Source: Haemophilus haemolyticus M19501
Lineage (GTDB): Bacteria; Pseudomonadota; Gammaproteobacteria; Enterobacterales; Pasteurellaceae
Reading direction: 5' to 3'
Assembly (NCBI RefSeq): GCF_000222025.1
Contig: NZ_AFQO01000002.1
Span: 1-61,702, forward strand
DNA: 61,702 bases
Made by a program: the position numbers and the translations under genes. Under the pieces are notes generated by a model. It saw only the letters and a list, made by a program, of their open reading frames with translations, did not search any database and was not told the origin of the DNA. Of the stretch, positions 20,085 to 29,496 are shown in pieces. Position 1 is the stretch's first letter. Each line of letters opens with the position of its first letter.

Positions 20085-20663
20085 CTAGTTTTTCAATATA
20101 AAGTAAGCTATGACAGCCAGTGCCACCACTGACCAACCAATAATTTCAATAGATTTTCGCAATTTTGCTGCGAATTTTTCACCGCCCCATGCGGCTAATT
20201 TTGCCACTAGCAAGAAGCGCGCTAAGCGTGAAACAAATGCGGTGATAACAAAAGGGAAAAACGCCATTTGCATTACGCCAGAGCAGAGTGTGAACACCTT
20301 GTAGGGAATTGGGCTAAAACCCGCTACAAACACAACTAATACGCCCCATTGCTCAAACCAATTTATGGCTTTTGCCCAATGCGCACCATATCCCCATTGT
20401 TGCACAATGTTTTCTACCCAATCCGTTGCATAATAACCAATTGCGTAACCAATCACCCCACCGATGACAGACGCAATTGCCGTATAAAATGCAAATTTCA
20501 CTGCACTTTTTGGCTTTGACATAGACATTGGGATCAACATCACATCAGGTGGAATAGGAAAAAATATCGCCTCGATAAAACTAACAAAAGAGAGCCAGAA
20601 AGTCGCAAAACGGTGCGTTGACCATTGCATAGTTTTATCGTACATCGTGCCGAAAATTTTCAT
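20085..20663 (-). CDS. yqaA: YqaA-type DedA/VTT-domain membrane protein
   Basis: 192 aa, with 4-5 hydrophobic segments: FWLSFVSFIEAIFFPIPPDVML, FAFYTAIASVIGGVIGYAIGYY, GVLVVFVAGFSPIPYKVFTL, AFFPFVITAFVSRLARF and a C-terminal VVALAVIAYFIL. The FxPIPPD and GFSPIPYK motifs are characteristic of the VTT (DedA/SNARE-associated) fold. Family members flip or transport undecaprenyl-phosphate or other lipids; the specific substrate here is unknown. It sits between surE and nlpD, where Vibrio also has a DedA-like gene. Confidence 0.85.
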   Translation of the reverse strand: MKIFGTMYDKTMQWSTHRFATFWLSFVSFIEAIFFPIPPDVMLIPMSMSKPKSAVKFAFYTAIASVIGGVIGYAIGYYATDWVENIVQQWGYGAHWAKAINWFEQWGVLVVFVAGFSPIPYKVFTLCSGVMQMAFFPFVITAFVSRLARFLLVAKLAAWGGEKFAAKLRKSIEIIGWSVVALAVIAYFILKN

Positions 20664-20692
20664 ATCTCTTCTTTATTTGGTAAAACGCGCCA

Positions 20693-21433
20693 TTATTCCT
20701 GCTCTAACCAATCTTGTAAAGTCGAAAGTGAATGATGAGCAGTAAGATCTACCTGAATTGGCGTGATAGACACATAACCATTTTTCACCGCATGGAAATC
20801 TGTTCCCTCGCTTTCATCCTCAGGTAATGCTGAAGGGCCAATCCAATAAATGGTTTCATCACGAGGATCCCTTTGTTTAATAACTTCTGCAGACGACGCA
20901 CGGTAACCCAAGCGACACACCTTGTAACCCTTTAATTCTTCAAAAGGCAAATCCGGCACATTAATATTAATAATTTCACGAGGATTTAATAATTGATGAC
21001 GTAATTTTGGAATGAGATCACACACCACTCGCGCTGCAGTTTCATAATGTTGACGACCATCTAACGAAACCGCAATAGCAGGCAAGCCTAAATGACGTCC
21101 TTCAAGGGCTGCGGCTAATGTGCCTGAATAAATCGTATCATCGCCCATATTACAACCCGCATTAATGCCTGATACCACTAAATCTACTTGGCCAGATAAA
21201 AATCCGTTTAACGCTAAATGTACACAATCTGCAGGTGTGCCATTTACACAATAATCGCCATTATCTAAATGGCGTGGGCGCAATGGCTCCACTAATGTGA
21301 GCGAGCTTGATGCCGCACTTCGATTACGATCAGGTGCAACAACAATAACTTCTGCAATTTTTCTTAATTCTGTTGCTAAAACTTGAATGCCTTCCGCGTG
21401 AAAACCATCATCATTACTGACTAAAATTCGCAT
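20693..21433 (-). CDS. surE: 5'/3'-nucleotidase SurE
   Basis: 246 aa. N-terminal metal-binding signature [65 protein letters not shown], and C-terminal [12 protein letters not shown], all SurE hallmarks. It dephosphorylates nucleoside 5'- and 3'-monophosphates and short polyphosphate. It lies 9 nt after truD. The pcm gene that follows surE in E. coli is absent. Confidence 0.96.
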   Translation of the reverse strand: MRILVSNDDGFHAEGIQVLATELRKIAEVIVVAPDRNRSAASSSLTLVEPLRPRHLDNGDYCVNGTPADCVHLALNGFLSGQVDLVVSGINAGCNMGDDTIYSGTLAAALEGRHLGLPAIAVSLDGRQHYETAARVVCDLIPKLRHQLLNPREIININVPDLPFEELKGYKVCRLGYRASSAEVIKQRDPRDETIYWIGPSALPEDESEGTDFHAVKNGYVSITPIQVDLTAHHSLSTLQDWLEQE

Positions 21434-21442
21434 TATATTTCC

Positions 21443-22462
21443 TTATTCTTCTGTATAATTTACTAACTCACGAACTAATGCCGTGGCATAACTGCCTGCT
21501 GGCAAATAAAATTTTAAACGCAAGCCTTCTGGCTCAAATGCCCAAGAAAACCCTTTTGCTTTCATCAATAATGGGCGACGCGCAGCCTTCATTCTTTCTT
21601 GTTTCATTAAAGGATCGAAAACTGAATGTTGATTTACGATTTCATTTTCAATCTCACTCGCCACCAAAATATCTTCGCCAATTAAAGGGGCGGTGAGTAA
21701 AATATCTTGATTTTCTAACCGCACTTGAAAGGCAGTTAAGTCTTCTTTTTCATCCGCTTTGAACCAACTATGCGAACCTGCTAATTGCACAATATCATTT
21801 GGTAAAACTTGATTTGTTGCGCCCTTTGCAATACGCGCAGCCACAACCAGATTAAAAATTTCACTGCGTGCGGCGGAAAGATAAAAACTGCGTTTTTTGC
21901 GATCTTTTACCTTGATTTCCCCTTGAGCCCAACGCAAGGCTTGCGTGAGGTTATGACCATCCCGACCAAAACGTTGTTCCGTAAAATAATTTGGGAAACC
22001 AAAATTTGCTACAAAATCCAACCGCGCTTTAAGCTCATCAGATTCTTCTGCACCGCGTAATAAAATATCGAAATAATTTCCCTCAAGGCTACCCGTGCGA
22101 ATTTTTCGGTTATGTCGAGTAACCGTTAAAATCTCTACGCCATCTAATTCAAATTGACTGAAATCGGGCGTTTCCATTCCTGGCATTTGTAAACAAAACC
22201 ATTGTTCTGTCACCGCTCGACGATCTTTTAACCCCGCATATCCCATATTACGTTCAGAAACACCGGCAAATTTAGCTAATTTTTCGCCAACAAATAAGGT
22301 GTTGCAATCTGTTTTGCGTACATACAAGGCAACAAACTCACCTTCGCCTGATATTTCATAGCCTAAATGCTCTTTTACAATAAAATCCGCACATTCAGCC
22401 TTTAAAAGTGCGGTGGTTTTTGGCGGTGTTTTTAATGCCAAATAAGGGAGTTGTTCGAGCAT
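21443..22462 (-). CDS. truD: tRNA pseudouridine(13) synthase TruD
   Basis: 339 aa. Family motifs: [50 protein letters not shown] (catalytic Asp in GLKDR), [27 protein letters not shown], and the C-terminal ALVRELVNY. It modifies U13 in tRNA-Glu. It begins 84 nt from rraB on the opposite strand and is followed closely by surE. Confidence 0.95.
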   Translation of the reverse strand: MLEQLPYLALKTPPKTTALLKAECADFIVKEHLGYEISGEGEFVALYVRKTDCNTLFVGEKLAKFAGVSERNMGYAGLKDRRAVTEQWFCLQMPGMETPDFSQFELDGVEILTVTRHNRKIRTGSLEGNYFDILLRGAEESDELKARLDFVANFGFPNYFTEQRFGRDGHNLTQALRWAQGEIKVKDRKKRSFYLSAARSEIFNLVVAARIAKGATNQVLPNDIVQLAGSHSWFKADEKEDLTAFQVRLENQDILLTAPLIGEDILVASEIENEIVNQHSVFDPLMKQERMKAARRPLLMKAKGFSWAFEPEGLRLKFYLPAGSYATALVRELVNYTEE

Positions 22463-22570
22463 GATTAAGGGGTCTTTTTTATAGAAAATAATTGCACGAA
22501 ATTTTATGCGACTTTTGGTGATTTATCCACTAAAATAACCGCACTTTTGTTCTTGTTGAAGGATTTTATT

Positions 22571-22993
22571 ATGTCAAAATTGGCTGAGTTACAAGCAGAA
22601 ACCCGTGAAATTATCACTGATTTACTTAACGATGGTAGTGACCCGGATGCGCTTTACATTATTGAGCATCACATTGCTCATCACGATTTTGATTTGTTAG
22701 AAAAAATCGCGGTAGATGCGTTTAAAGCCGGTTATGAAGTTTCCGAAGCAGAAGAATTTGAAGATGATGATGGTAAACCAATTTTCTGCTTTGACATTAT
22801 CAGTGAAGTAGAATTAAAAGCGGAAATTATTGATGCGCAACAAAAAGAAATCCTTCCGTTATTAGAAAAACATAAAGGCATTTATGATGGTTGGGGCACC
22901 TATTTTGAAGATCCGAATGCCGATGACGATGAATACGGTGATGATGGGGAATTTTTTGATGATGAGGATGAAGAAGAACCTCGTGTACATTAA
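22571..22993 (+). CDS. rraB: RraB, regulator of RNase E activity
   Basis: 140 aa from the ATG at 22571 (MSKLAELQAETREII), which follows gaagg with normal spacing; an in-frame upstream start adds eight non-conserved residues. The acidic tail (EDPNADDDEYGDDGEFFDDEDEEE) and LLNDGSDPDALYIIEHH, KAGYEVSEAEE and YDGWGTYFE match RraB. In E. coli it binds the C-terminal region of RNase E and changes degradosome composition, stabilising subsets of mRNA. Confidence 0.92.
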   Translation: MSKLAELQAETREIITDLLNDGSDPDALYIIEHHIAHHDFDLLEKIAVDAFKAGYEVSEAEEFEDDDGKPIFCFDIISEVELKAEIIDAQQKEILPLLEKHKGIYDGWGTYFEDPNADDDEYGDDGEFFDDEDEEEPRVH

Positions 22994-23073
22994 TCCGTAA
23001 AGCCTTGCGTGCGGAATAATTTTCGTTACAATGATACGGCTTTTTTAACCGATTTTTTTATAAGGAAAACATA

Positions 23074-23694
23074 ATGAAAGTAGCAAAAAATGTAGTGGTG
23101 AGCATTGCTTACCAAGTTCGCACACAAGATGGCGTATTGGTAGATGAAGCGCCAGCGAATCAACCACTAGAATATTTACAAGGCCACAATAATTTAGTGA
23201 TCGGTCTTGAAAAAGCGCTTGAAGGCAAAGAAGTAGGCGACAAATTTGAAGTGCGTGTACAACCAGAAGAAGGTTACGGCGCATACAGCGAAAATATGGT
23301 TCAACGTGTACCAAAAGATGTATTCCAAGGTGTTGATGAACTTGAAGTTGGCATGCGTTTCTTAGCGGATACAGACATTGGTCCAGTTCCAGTGGTGATT
23401 ACTGAAATCGATGGCGACGAAGTTGTGGTTGATGGAAATCACATGTTAGCGGGTCAAGAATTACACTTCACCGTTGAAGTTGTCGCAACCCGTGAAGCAA
23501 CATTAGAAGAAATTGCACACGGCCACGTTCACGGTGCGCATAGCCACCACCACGATGATGACGAAGAAGGTCACGGTTGTGGCTGTGGTGGTCATCACCA
23601 CCATCACGACTATGATCACGAGCACAGCGGATGCTGCGGCGGTGGTCACGGGCACGGACATGGTCATGGCAGCTGTGGCTGCGGCGGTCATTAA
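23074..23694 (+). CDS. slyD: SlyD, FKBP-type peptidyl-prolyl isomerase / metallochaperone
   Basis: 206 aa. The FKBP domain (1-70 and 120-150) is interrupted by the IF chaperone flap, with PLEYLQGHNNLVIGLEKALEG, PEEGYGAYSENMVQRVPKDVF and VDGNHMLAGQELHF. From about residue 147 there is a long His/Cys/Gly tail (repeated HGHGH, HHHHH and CGCGG blocks) for nickel and zinc binding. In E. coli SlyD helps deliver nickel to hydrogenase; in Haemophilus urease is a plausible client, but no such gene is seen here. The gene ends just before an uptake-signal hairpin. Confidence 0.95.
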   Translation: MKVAKNVVVSIAYQVRTQDGVLVDEAPANQPLEYLQGHNNLVIGLEKALEGKEVGDKFEVRVQPEEGYGAYSENMVQRVPKDVFQGVDELEVGMRFLADTDIGPVPVVITEIDGDEVVVDGNHMLAGQELHFTVEVVATREATLEEIAHGHVHGAHSHHHDDDEEGHGCGCGGHHHHHDYDHEHSGCCGGGHGHGHGHGSCGCGGH

Positions 23695-23714
23695 TTAAAA
23701 ACAGCCGAAAACAT

Positions 23715-23749
23715 TACCGCACTTTAGCAATGAAGTGCGGTATTTTTTT
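23715..23749 (+). terminator. slyD uptake-signal dyad terminator
   Basis: Perfect taccgcactt / aagtgcggta stem, 8-nt loop, then seven Ts. Confidence 0.9.
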
Positions 23750-23846
23750 ATGAAAAAACCGACAAAATGCGCTGAAAATATTGGATCCTAACGAACTTCT
23801 CGGTAGACTATGGCGTAATTTACTTAAAAAATTTTAGCCCCTTAAA

Positions 23847-25583
23847 ATGAAGAAAAAATCGCTAAAACTCACCGCACTTTTTTTAGCATTAAGTTGCTTT
23901 CCCGCATTTGCTGAACAAACCGTTGATATTGAAGTTCAAGGCATCCGTGGTTTTCGTGCTGTTCGTAATACGGATCTCAATGTTCATCTGATTAACAAAG
24001 AAGAAATGGATGGGTCTGAACGCTATCAACATTTAGTCACTCAAGCTGTGGATCGTGGTTTGCGTGTGTTTGGTTATTATGAATCTTCCGTGCGTTTTGA
24101 ACGAAAACAGCGTCAAGGCAAACGCGATTTGTTGATTGCTCATGTTACACCTGGCGAGCCAACAAAAATTGCGGGCACTGATGTGCAAATTGAAGGGGAA
24201 GCCGCGCAAGATGAAAATTTTGATGCGTTACGTAAAAATTTGCCGAAAGAAGGCATTTTGGTTGAACACCAAACTTACGATGATTACAAAACAGCGATCT
24301 CACGTTTAGCATTAAATCGTGGATATTTTGATGGGGAATTTAAAATTTCACGTTTAGAAATCAGCCCTGAGACCCACCAAGCATGGTGGCGAATGTTATT
24401 TGATAGCGGCGTTCGTTATCATTATGGCAATATTACTTTTAGCCATTCACAAATTCGGGATGATTACTTAAATAATATTCTTAACATCAAATCTGGCGAT
24501 CCGTATTTAATGAATAACTTATCGGATTTAACCAGCGATTTTTCATCTTCAAATTGGTTTAGCTCAGTATTAGTTCAACCTAATGTTAATCATAAAAGCA
24601 AAACTGTAGATGTGGAGATTATTCTTTATCCACGTAAAAAAAATGCGATGGAACTAGGGGTGGGCTTTGCAACTGATGGTGGCCTGCACACTCAAATTGG
24701 TTGGACAAAGCCGTGGATTAATAGCCGTGGACATAGTTTCCGTACCAATCTTTATCTCTCAGCACCAAAACAAACTCTAGAGGCAACTTATCGACAGCCT
24801 TTACTTAAAAATCCATTAAATTATTACTATGATTACTCTGTCGGTTGGGAAGGTGAAAAAGAGAATGATACCAATACGAGAGCGCTTACGTTGTCCGCGT
24901 TACGTTATTGGAACAACGCGCATGGCTGGCAATATTTTGGCGGACTTCGTGCGCGATACGACAGTTTTACACAAGCCGATATAACCGATAAAACATTCTT
25001 CCTTTATCCAACGGTCGGATTTACTCGCACCCGATTACGTGGCGGTTCTTTTGCAACTTGGGGCGACGTACAAAAAATCACTTTTGATGTAGGTAACAAA
25101 GTTTGGTTATCGGAAGCGTCTTTCGTAAAAGTGCAAGCCTCTAGCGCATGGATTCGTACTTATGCAGAAAATCACCGTATCGTTGCTCGTGCTGAAGTTG
25201 GGTATTTACATACAAAAGATATTGAAAAAATTCCGCCCGCACTTCGTTTCTTTGCTGGTGGCGATCGCAGTGTGCGAGGTTATGGTTATAAAAAAATTGC
25301 GCCTAAAAATAAAAATGGAAAATTGGTTGGTGGCTCACGATTACTTGCGGGTTCTTTAGAATATCAATATCAAGTTTATCCGAATTGGTGGGCAGCGACC
25401 TTCGCAGATAGTGGATTAGCAGCCAATGATTACACGACTAAAGAATTACGTTATGGCGCAGGCGTTGGTGTCCGTTGGGCATCACCAGTGGGCGCGATTA
25501 AATTTGATATTGCCACCCCGATTCGTGATAAAGATAACAGCAAAAATATTCAATTTTACATCGGACTTGGTACAGAAATTTAA
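23847..25583 (+). CDS. tamA: TamA, Omp85-family translocation and assembly module, outer membrane
   Basis: 578 aa. Signal peptide ([22 protein letters not shown]), three POTRA-like domains (about 25-260), and an Omp85 barrel with the VRGY motif ([19 protein letters not shown], about 468-486) and a C-terminal amphipathic strand [13 protein letters not shown]. With inner-membrane-anchored TamB it helps insert autotransporters and other outer-membrane proteins and is linked to lipid transport. tamB follows after 9 nt, a conserved operon. An uptake signal encodes LTAL in the signal peptide. Confidence 0.94.
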   Translation: MKKKSLKLTALFLALSCFPAFAEQTVDIEVQGIRGFRAVRNTDLNVHLINKEEMDGSERYQHLVTQAVDRGLRVFGYYESSVRFERKQRQGKRDLLIAHVTPGEPTKIAGTDVQIEGEAAQDENFDALRKNLPKEGILVEHQTYDDYKTAISRLALNRGYFDGEFKISRLEISPETHQAWWRMLFDSGVRYHYGNITFSHSQIRDDYLNNILNIKSGDPYLMNNLSDLTSDFSSSNWFSSVLVQPNVNHKSKTVDVEIILYPRKKNAMELGVGFATDGGLHTQIGWTKPWINSRGHSFRTNLYLSAPKQTLEATYRQPLLKNPLNYYYDYSVGWEGEKENDTNTRALTLSALRYWNNAHGWQYFGGLRARYDSFTQADITDKTFFLYPTVGFTRTRLRGGSFATWGDVQKITFDVGNKVWLSEASFVKVQASSAWIRTYAENHRIVARAEVGYLHTKDIEKIPPALRFFAGGDRSVRGYGYKKIAPKNKNGKLVGGSRLLAGSLEYQYQVYPNWWAATFADSGLAANDYTTKELRYGAGVGVRWASPVGAIKFDIATPIRDKDNSKNIQFYIGLGTEI

Positions 25584-25592
25584 GGTGAATTT

Positions 25593-28500
25593 ATGACAGA
25601 ACAAATACAACCATCAGAAACTTCACCAAAATCACCTGAGAAACCTAATAAAAAACACTGGGTACGCAAGGCTATTTGTATCGGAAGTGCGGTCATTTTT
25701 ATACCTGTTTTAGGTGTTGCTGGAGTGCTTTCTTTCGATGCGGGGCAAAGAGGTTTAATTCAACTAGTCGATAAAATGCTCGATAGTTTTTCCGTTGAGC
25801 AAATTGAAGGCGGATTACAAAATGGCTTGGTGTTAAATAATGTTCAATACCAAACTGCTGGGATTGATACTCATATTGCACAAGCACGTTTACAGCTTGA
25901 TTTCGGTTGTTTGCTTTCACGTGAGGTTTGTTTACGTGATTTCACTCTAAATAAACCGACGATTGCGATTAATACTGCATTATTGCCTCCATCTACGCCT
26001 GATGATTCAAAGTCTGGCCCGATGAAGCGTATTTCCTTGCCAATTAGTATCAATGCAGAAAATTTGGTGGTGCAAGATTTATCTGTAAATATTGATCAGA
26101 CTCATCTTACTCTCAGTCATTTTAAAAGTGCGGTAAGTTTAAATAATGAAAAAGGCTTAACTCTTGCGCCGACTGAAATTAACGATATTTCAGTTATTTC
26201 AAAAAAATTGCCTGAAGTTAAATCAGAGTCGAAAGCCGAACAGCCGAATAAGCCTGTAGATTGGGATGCGATTGAGCAATCTTTAACGCCTGCTTTTTTA
26301 GGCAATGTATCAGAAATAATTCTTCCTTTTGATTTACACGTCCCCGTGGTTAAAGGCAAAAACTGGCATTATCAAGCGGTGAATGAAAAAGGTGAAACAC
26401 TTCAATCTATTGAAATCCCAAGCCTGATTGCACAAGCGGATACTGTCGATAACCAACTGCAATTACAAAAATTAGCGGTAGAAAGCTCGTTGGGTAATCT
26501 TTATTCACAAGGTAAATTACAACTTGATGGCGATATGCCTCTCGATTTAACTTTAAAATCCCATTTAGAGCCGTTGAAATCCGATGGAAAAGAAATTTTA
26601 CCAGCGAGTGATGTCGATCTTACGCTTTTGGGATCATTGAAAAAAGCCACCGCACTTTCTTTAAAAACAAAAGGCGTATTAGATGCTGAACTGAATGGCG
26701 ACGTGCAATTAGCACAAAACAAAATGCCATTAAACCTCACATTAAATGTGGCAAAAGGACAATACGCTTTTGTAAACACAATGGCACCACTCAAAATTAA
26801 TAATGTGACGCTTAAGCTCACGGGGGATTTACTGAATTATCATGCTGAGCTTAAGGGTGGCGTAGATGGAATGGATTATATTCCCGCATCTAAAGTGGAC
26901 CTTAATGCCGATGGCAAACTTTATGAAGTAACCGTCAATAAATTAGGGATAGCTTCGTTAGATGGTAAAAGTGAATTTGTAGGGGCTGTAAGCTGGAAAG
27001 AGGGGGCAAACTGGGATATACAAGCCGATTTAGAAAAAATGAATATCGGTTTTTATGTACCTGTCATGCCTGCAACACTATCTGGCAAATTGCATTCGCG
27101 TGGTTTTGCAGGCTCTCAAGTCTGGCAAGTGGAAGTGCCAGTAGCCGATTTAAATGGGACGCTGTCTTCAAACCCCATCAGTTTAAAAGGCTCTGCAACA
27201 CTTAATCAAAATGTACTTCTAACAGTACCTGATTTGCAGGTGAGATATGGTGAAAATTATCTTAAAGCCAGTGGCGTATTAGATGATCATTCTGATTTTG
27301 CACTAGATATAAATGCACCAAATTTACGTGGTTTATGGTCTGATTTAAACGGTAATGTGAAAGGGCATGCGGCTATTTCTGGTCAGTTCACCAGTCCAAA
27401 CCTTGCTCTTGATTTAGTATCGTCTAATTTACACTTGCAAGGTTTCCAATTATTTAAAGCGAGTGCGAAAGGGAATATCAAAAGCGATCCTTTAGCTAAA
27501 GGGCAATTCAATATTAAGGCGGAGCAACTTCATTATGGTGAAAGTGTTAAACTCCGTTTACTTAATCTTGCCTTATCTGGCGATGAACAAAATCATCTGT
27601 TAACGCTTAAATCCCAAGGTGAGCCTGTTGCTGCAAATTTACAAATTAACGGTCATTTTGACCGCACTTTGGAGCAGTGGAAAGGCACAATTTCACAGGT
27701 AAAATTTGAAACCCCGATTGGCGATGTAAAATCTAACCAAGCTATTACGGTGTCTTACGATCACAAACAAACACAAGCCAATATTGCTTCACATTGCTGG
27801 CAAAACATAGATCTAGAATTATGTTTCCCCCAAGCATTCAATGTAGGCAAGCAAGGGAATATTCCTTTCCAATTTAAACGTGTTAATTTGGATTTAGTGA
27901 ATAAACTTATCGAACAAGATAGCCTCAAAGGCAATTTACAAGCGCAAGGTAATGTTGCTTGGTTTACGGACAAACCATTCCAATTTACCGCCAAAGTAGA
28001 TGGCAATCATTTAGCCTTCTCTCAAAAATTAGATTACCGTACGTTTAAATTGGATATTCCAAAATTAACCCTTAACGCCGACATTCAAAATAACAATTTG
28101 GTTTTAAAAACAGATATCAATGTGCATAACCAAGGCAGGATTGTAGGTGATATTCATTTAAATGATCTGGCTAAAAATCGTCAACTTGGCGGAACTCTTG
28201 CAATAGAACGACTAAACTTGTCGATCGCAAATCAGCTACTTACTAGTGGTGAATCAGTGAATGGTGAGGTAGTCTCGAAGTTGAGTTTTGGCGGGAATTT
28301 AGAGAAACCATTATTAAATGGCAACTTCAATATTCGTAATATTCGTACCAAATTAAAATCCATGCCAGTCAATATTACTGATGGCGATATTGCCGTACAT
28401 TTCCACGGTAATAATTCCACCTTACAGGGAAAAATTGAAACTAGCGATAGTCGTTTGAATTTAACCGGCCGAGCAAACTGGGCGAATATTGAACATTGGA

Positions 28501-29489
28501 CGACAGAATTAAATGCTCAGGCAAATAATTTCAACGTGGATATTCCTTCTATGGCGAAACTACGTTTCAGTCCAAATATCACGGTGAAAGCGAATCCGAA
28601 AGATTTGAATTTAAGCGGAACAGTGGATATTCCTTGGGCGCGAATTAGAATTGATAGCTTACCAGACACAGCTGAGCCAGTGAGCGAAGATGAAGTTATT
28701 TTAAATGGCCCTCATAAGAGCAAAGAAGAACTGATTAAACGTGAATTTGCCGCAAAAACAAAATCAGGCATGGATATTCGCTCTGATTTACGCATCAATA
28801 TTGGTAAAGACGTCAGCCTTGATGCTTATGGCTTAAAAACCAATCTTGATGGTTTACTTTCAGTGAAACAAGATAAAGGCAATTTAGGTTTATTCGGTCA
28901 AATCAATTTAACCAAAGGTCGCTATGCTTCTTTCGGGCAAGATTTACTCATTCGTAAAGGGCTTATTAGTTTTTCTGGCCAAGCGACACAACCTACGTTG
29001 AATATTGAGGCTATTCGTAATCCTGAAGCAATGGAAGACAGCAAAATTACTGCTGGCGTGAGAGTGATTGGCATAGCCGATAGCCCAGAAGTCACTATTT
29101 TCAGTGAACCAAGCAAACCACAAGATCAAGCACTTTCTTATTTATTAACAGGTCGTTCGTTAGAAAGTAGCGGTGAAGCTGGCTCCAGTGGTTCGATTGG
29201 CGCAGCATTAATTGGTTTAGGCATTTCAAAGAGCGGTAAATTAGTGGGCAGTATTGGTGAAGTTTTTGGTATTCAAGACTTAAACCTTGGTACATCTGGC
29301 GTGGGCGATAAATCCAAAGTGACGGTAAGTGGTAATATTACCAATCGCTTACAAATAAAATATGGCGTAGGTTTATTTGATGGCTTAGCAGAAGTCACAT
29401 TACGTTATCGCCTAATGCCACAGCTTTATTTTCAATCCGTTTCTAGCACAAACCAAGTGTTTGATTTGCTTTATAAATTTGAATTTTAG
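25593..29489 (+). CDS. tamB: TamB, AsmA-like bridge protein of the TAM complex
   Basis: 1298 aa. N-terminal membrane anchor (about 28-48: AICIGSAVIFIPVLGVAGVL) followed by a very long beta-rich periplasmic region with repeated short beta strands, and a C-terminal DUF490 domain (about 950-1298) ending LLYKFEF, an outer-membrane-type last strand. The motif YLLTGRSLES (about 1183) is characteristic. It belongs to the bridge-like lipid-transfer superfamily (with YhdP and AsmA). It is co-transcribed with tamA; the ppx start is 7 nt beyond its stop. Confidence 0.93.
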   Translation: MTEQIQPSETSPKSPEKPNKKHWVRKAICIGSAVIFIPVLGVAGVLSFDAGQRGLIQLVDKMLDSFSVEQIEGGLQNGLVLNNVQYQTAGIDTHIAQARLQLDFGCLLSREVCLRDFTLNKPTIAINTALLPPSTPDDSKSGPMKRISLPISINAENLVVQDLSVNIDQTHLTLSHFKSAVSLNNEKGLTLAPTEINDISVISKKLPEVKSESKAEQPNKPVDWDAIEQSLTPAFLGNVSEIILPFDLHVPVVKGKNWHYQAVNEKGETLQSIEIPSLIAQADTVDNQLQLQKLAVESSLGNLYSQGKLQLDGDMPLDLTLKSHLEPLKSDGKEILPASDVDLTLLGSLKKATALSLKTKGVLDAELNGDVQLAQNKMPLNLTLNVAKGQYAFVNTMAPLKINNVTLKLTGDLLNYHAELKGGVDGMDYIPASKVDLNADGKLYEVTVNKLGIASLDGKSEFVGAVSWKEGANWDIQADLEKMNIGFYVPVMPATLSGKLHSRGFAGSQVWQVEVPVADLNGTLSSNPISLKGSATLNQNVLLTVPDLQVRYGENYLKASGVLDDHSDFALDINAPNLRGLWSDLNGNVKGHAAISGQFTSPNLALDLVSSNLHLQGFQLFKASAKGNIKSDPLAKGQFNIKAEQLHYGESVKLRLLNLALSGDEQNHLLTLKSQGEPVAANLQINGHFDRTLEQWKGTISQVKFETPIGDVKSNQAITVSYDHKQTQANIASHCWQNIDLELCFPQAFNVGKQGNIPFQFKRVNLDLVNKLIEQDSLKGNLQAQGNVAWFTDKPFQFTAKVDGNHLAFSQKLDYRTFKLDIPKLTLNADIQNNNLVLKTDINVHNQGRIVGDIHLNDLAKNRQLGGTLAIERLNLSIANQLLTSGESVNGEVVSKLSFGGNLEKPLLNGNFNIRNIRTKLKSMPVNITDGDIAVHFHGNNSTLQGKIETSDSRLNLTGRANWANIEHWTTELNAQANNFNVDIPSMAKLRFSPNITVKANPKDLNLSGTVDIPWARIRIDSLPDTAEPVSEDEVILNGPHKSKEELIKREFAAKTKSGMDIRSDLRINIGKDVSLDAYGLKTNLDGLLSVKQDKGNLGLFGQINLTKGRYASFGQDLLIRKGLISFSGQATQPTLNIEAIRNPEAMEDSKITAGVRVIGIADSPEVTIFSEPSKPQDQALSYLLTGRSLESSGEAGSSGSIGAALIGLGISKSGKLVGSIGEVFGIQDLNLGTSGVGDKSKVTVSGNITNRLQIKYGVGLFDGLAEVTLRYRLMPQLYFQSVSSTNQVFDLLYKFEF

Positions 29490-29496
29490 GAATGTT

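Noticed and set aside
23503-23698. Open frames overlapping the 3' end of slyD on both strands
   Set aside because: Caused by the low-complexity His/Gly codon tail of slyD.
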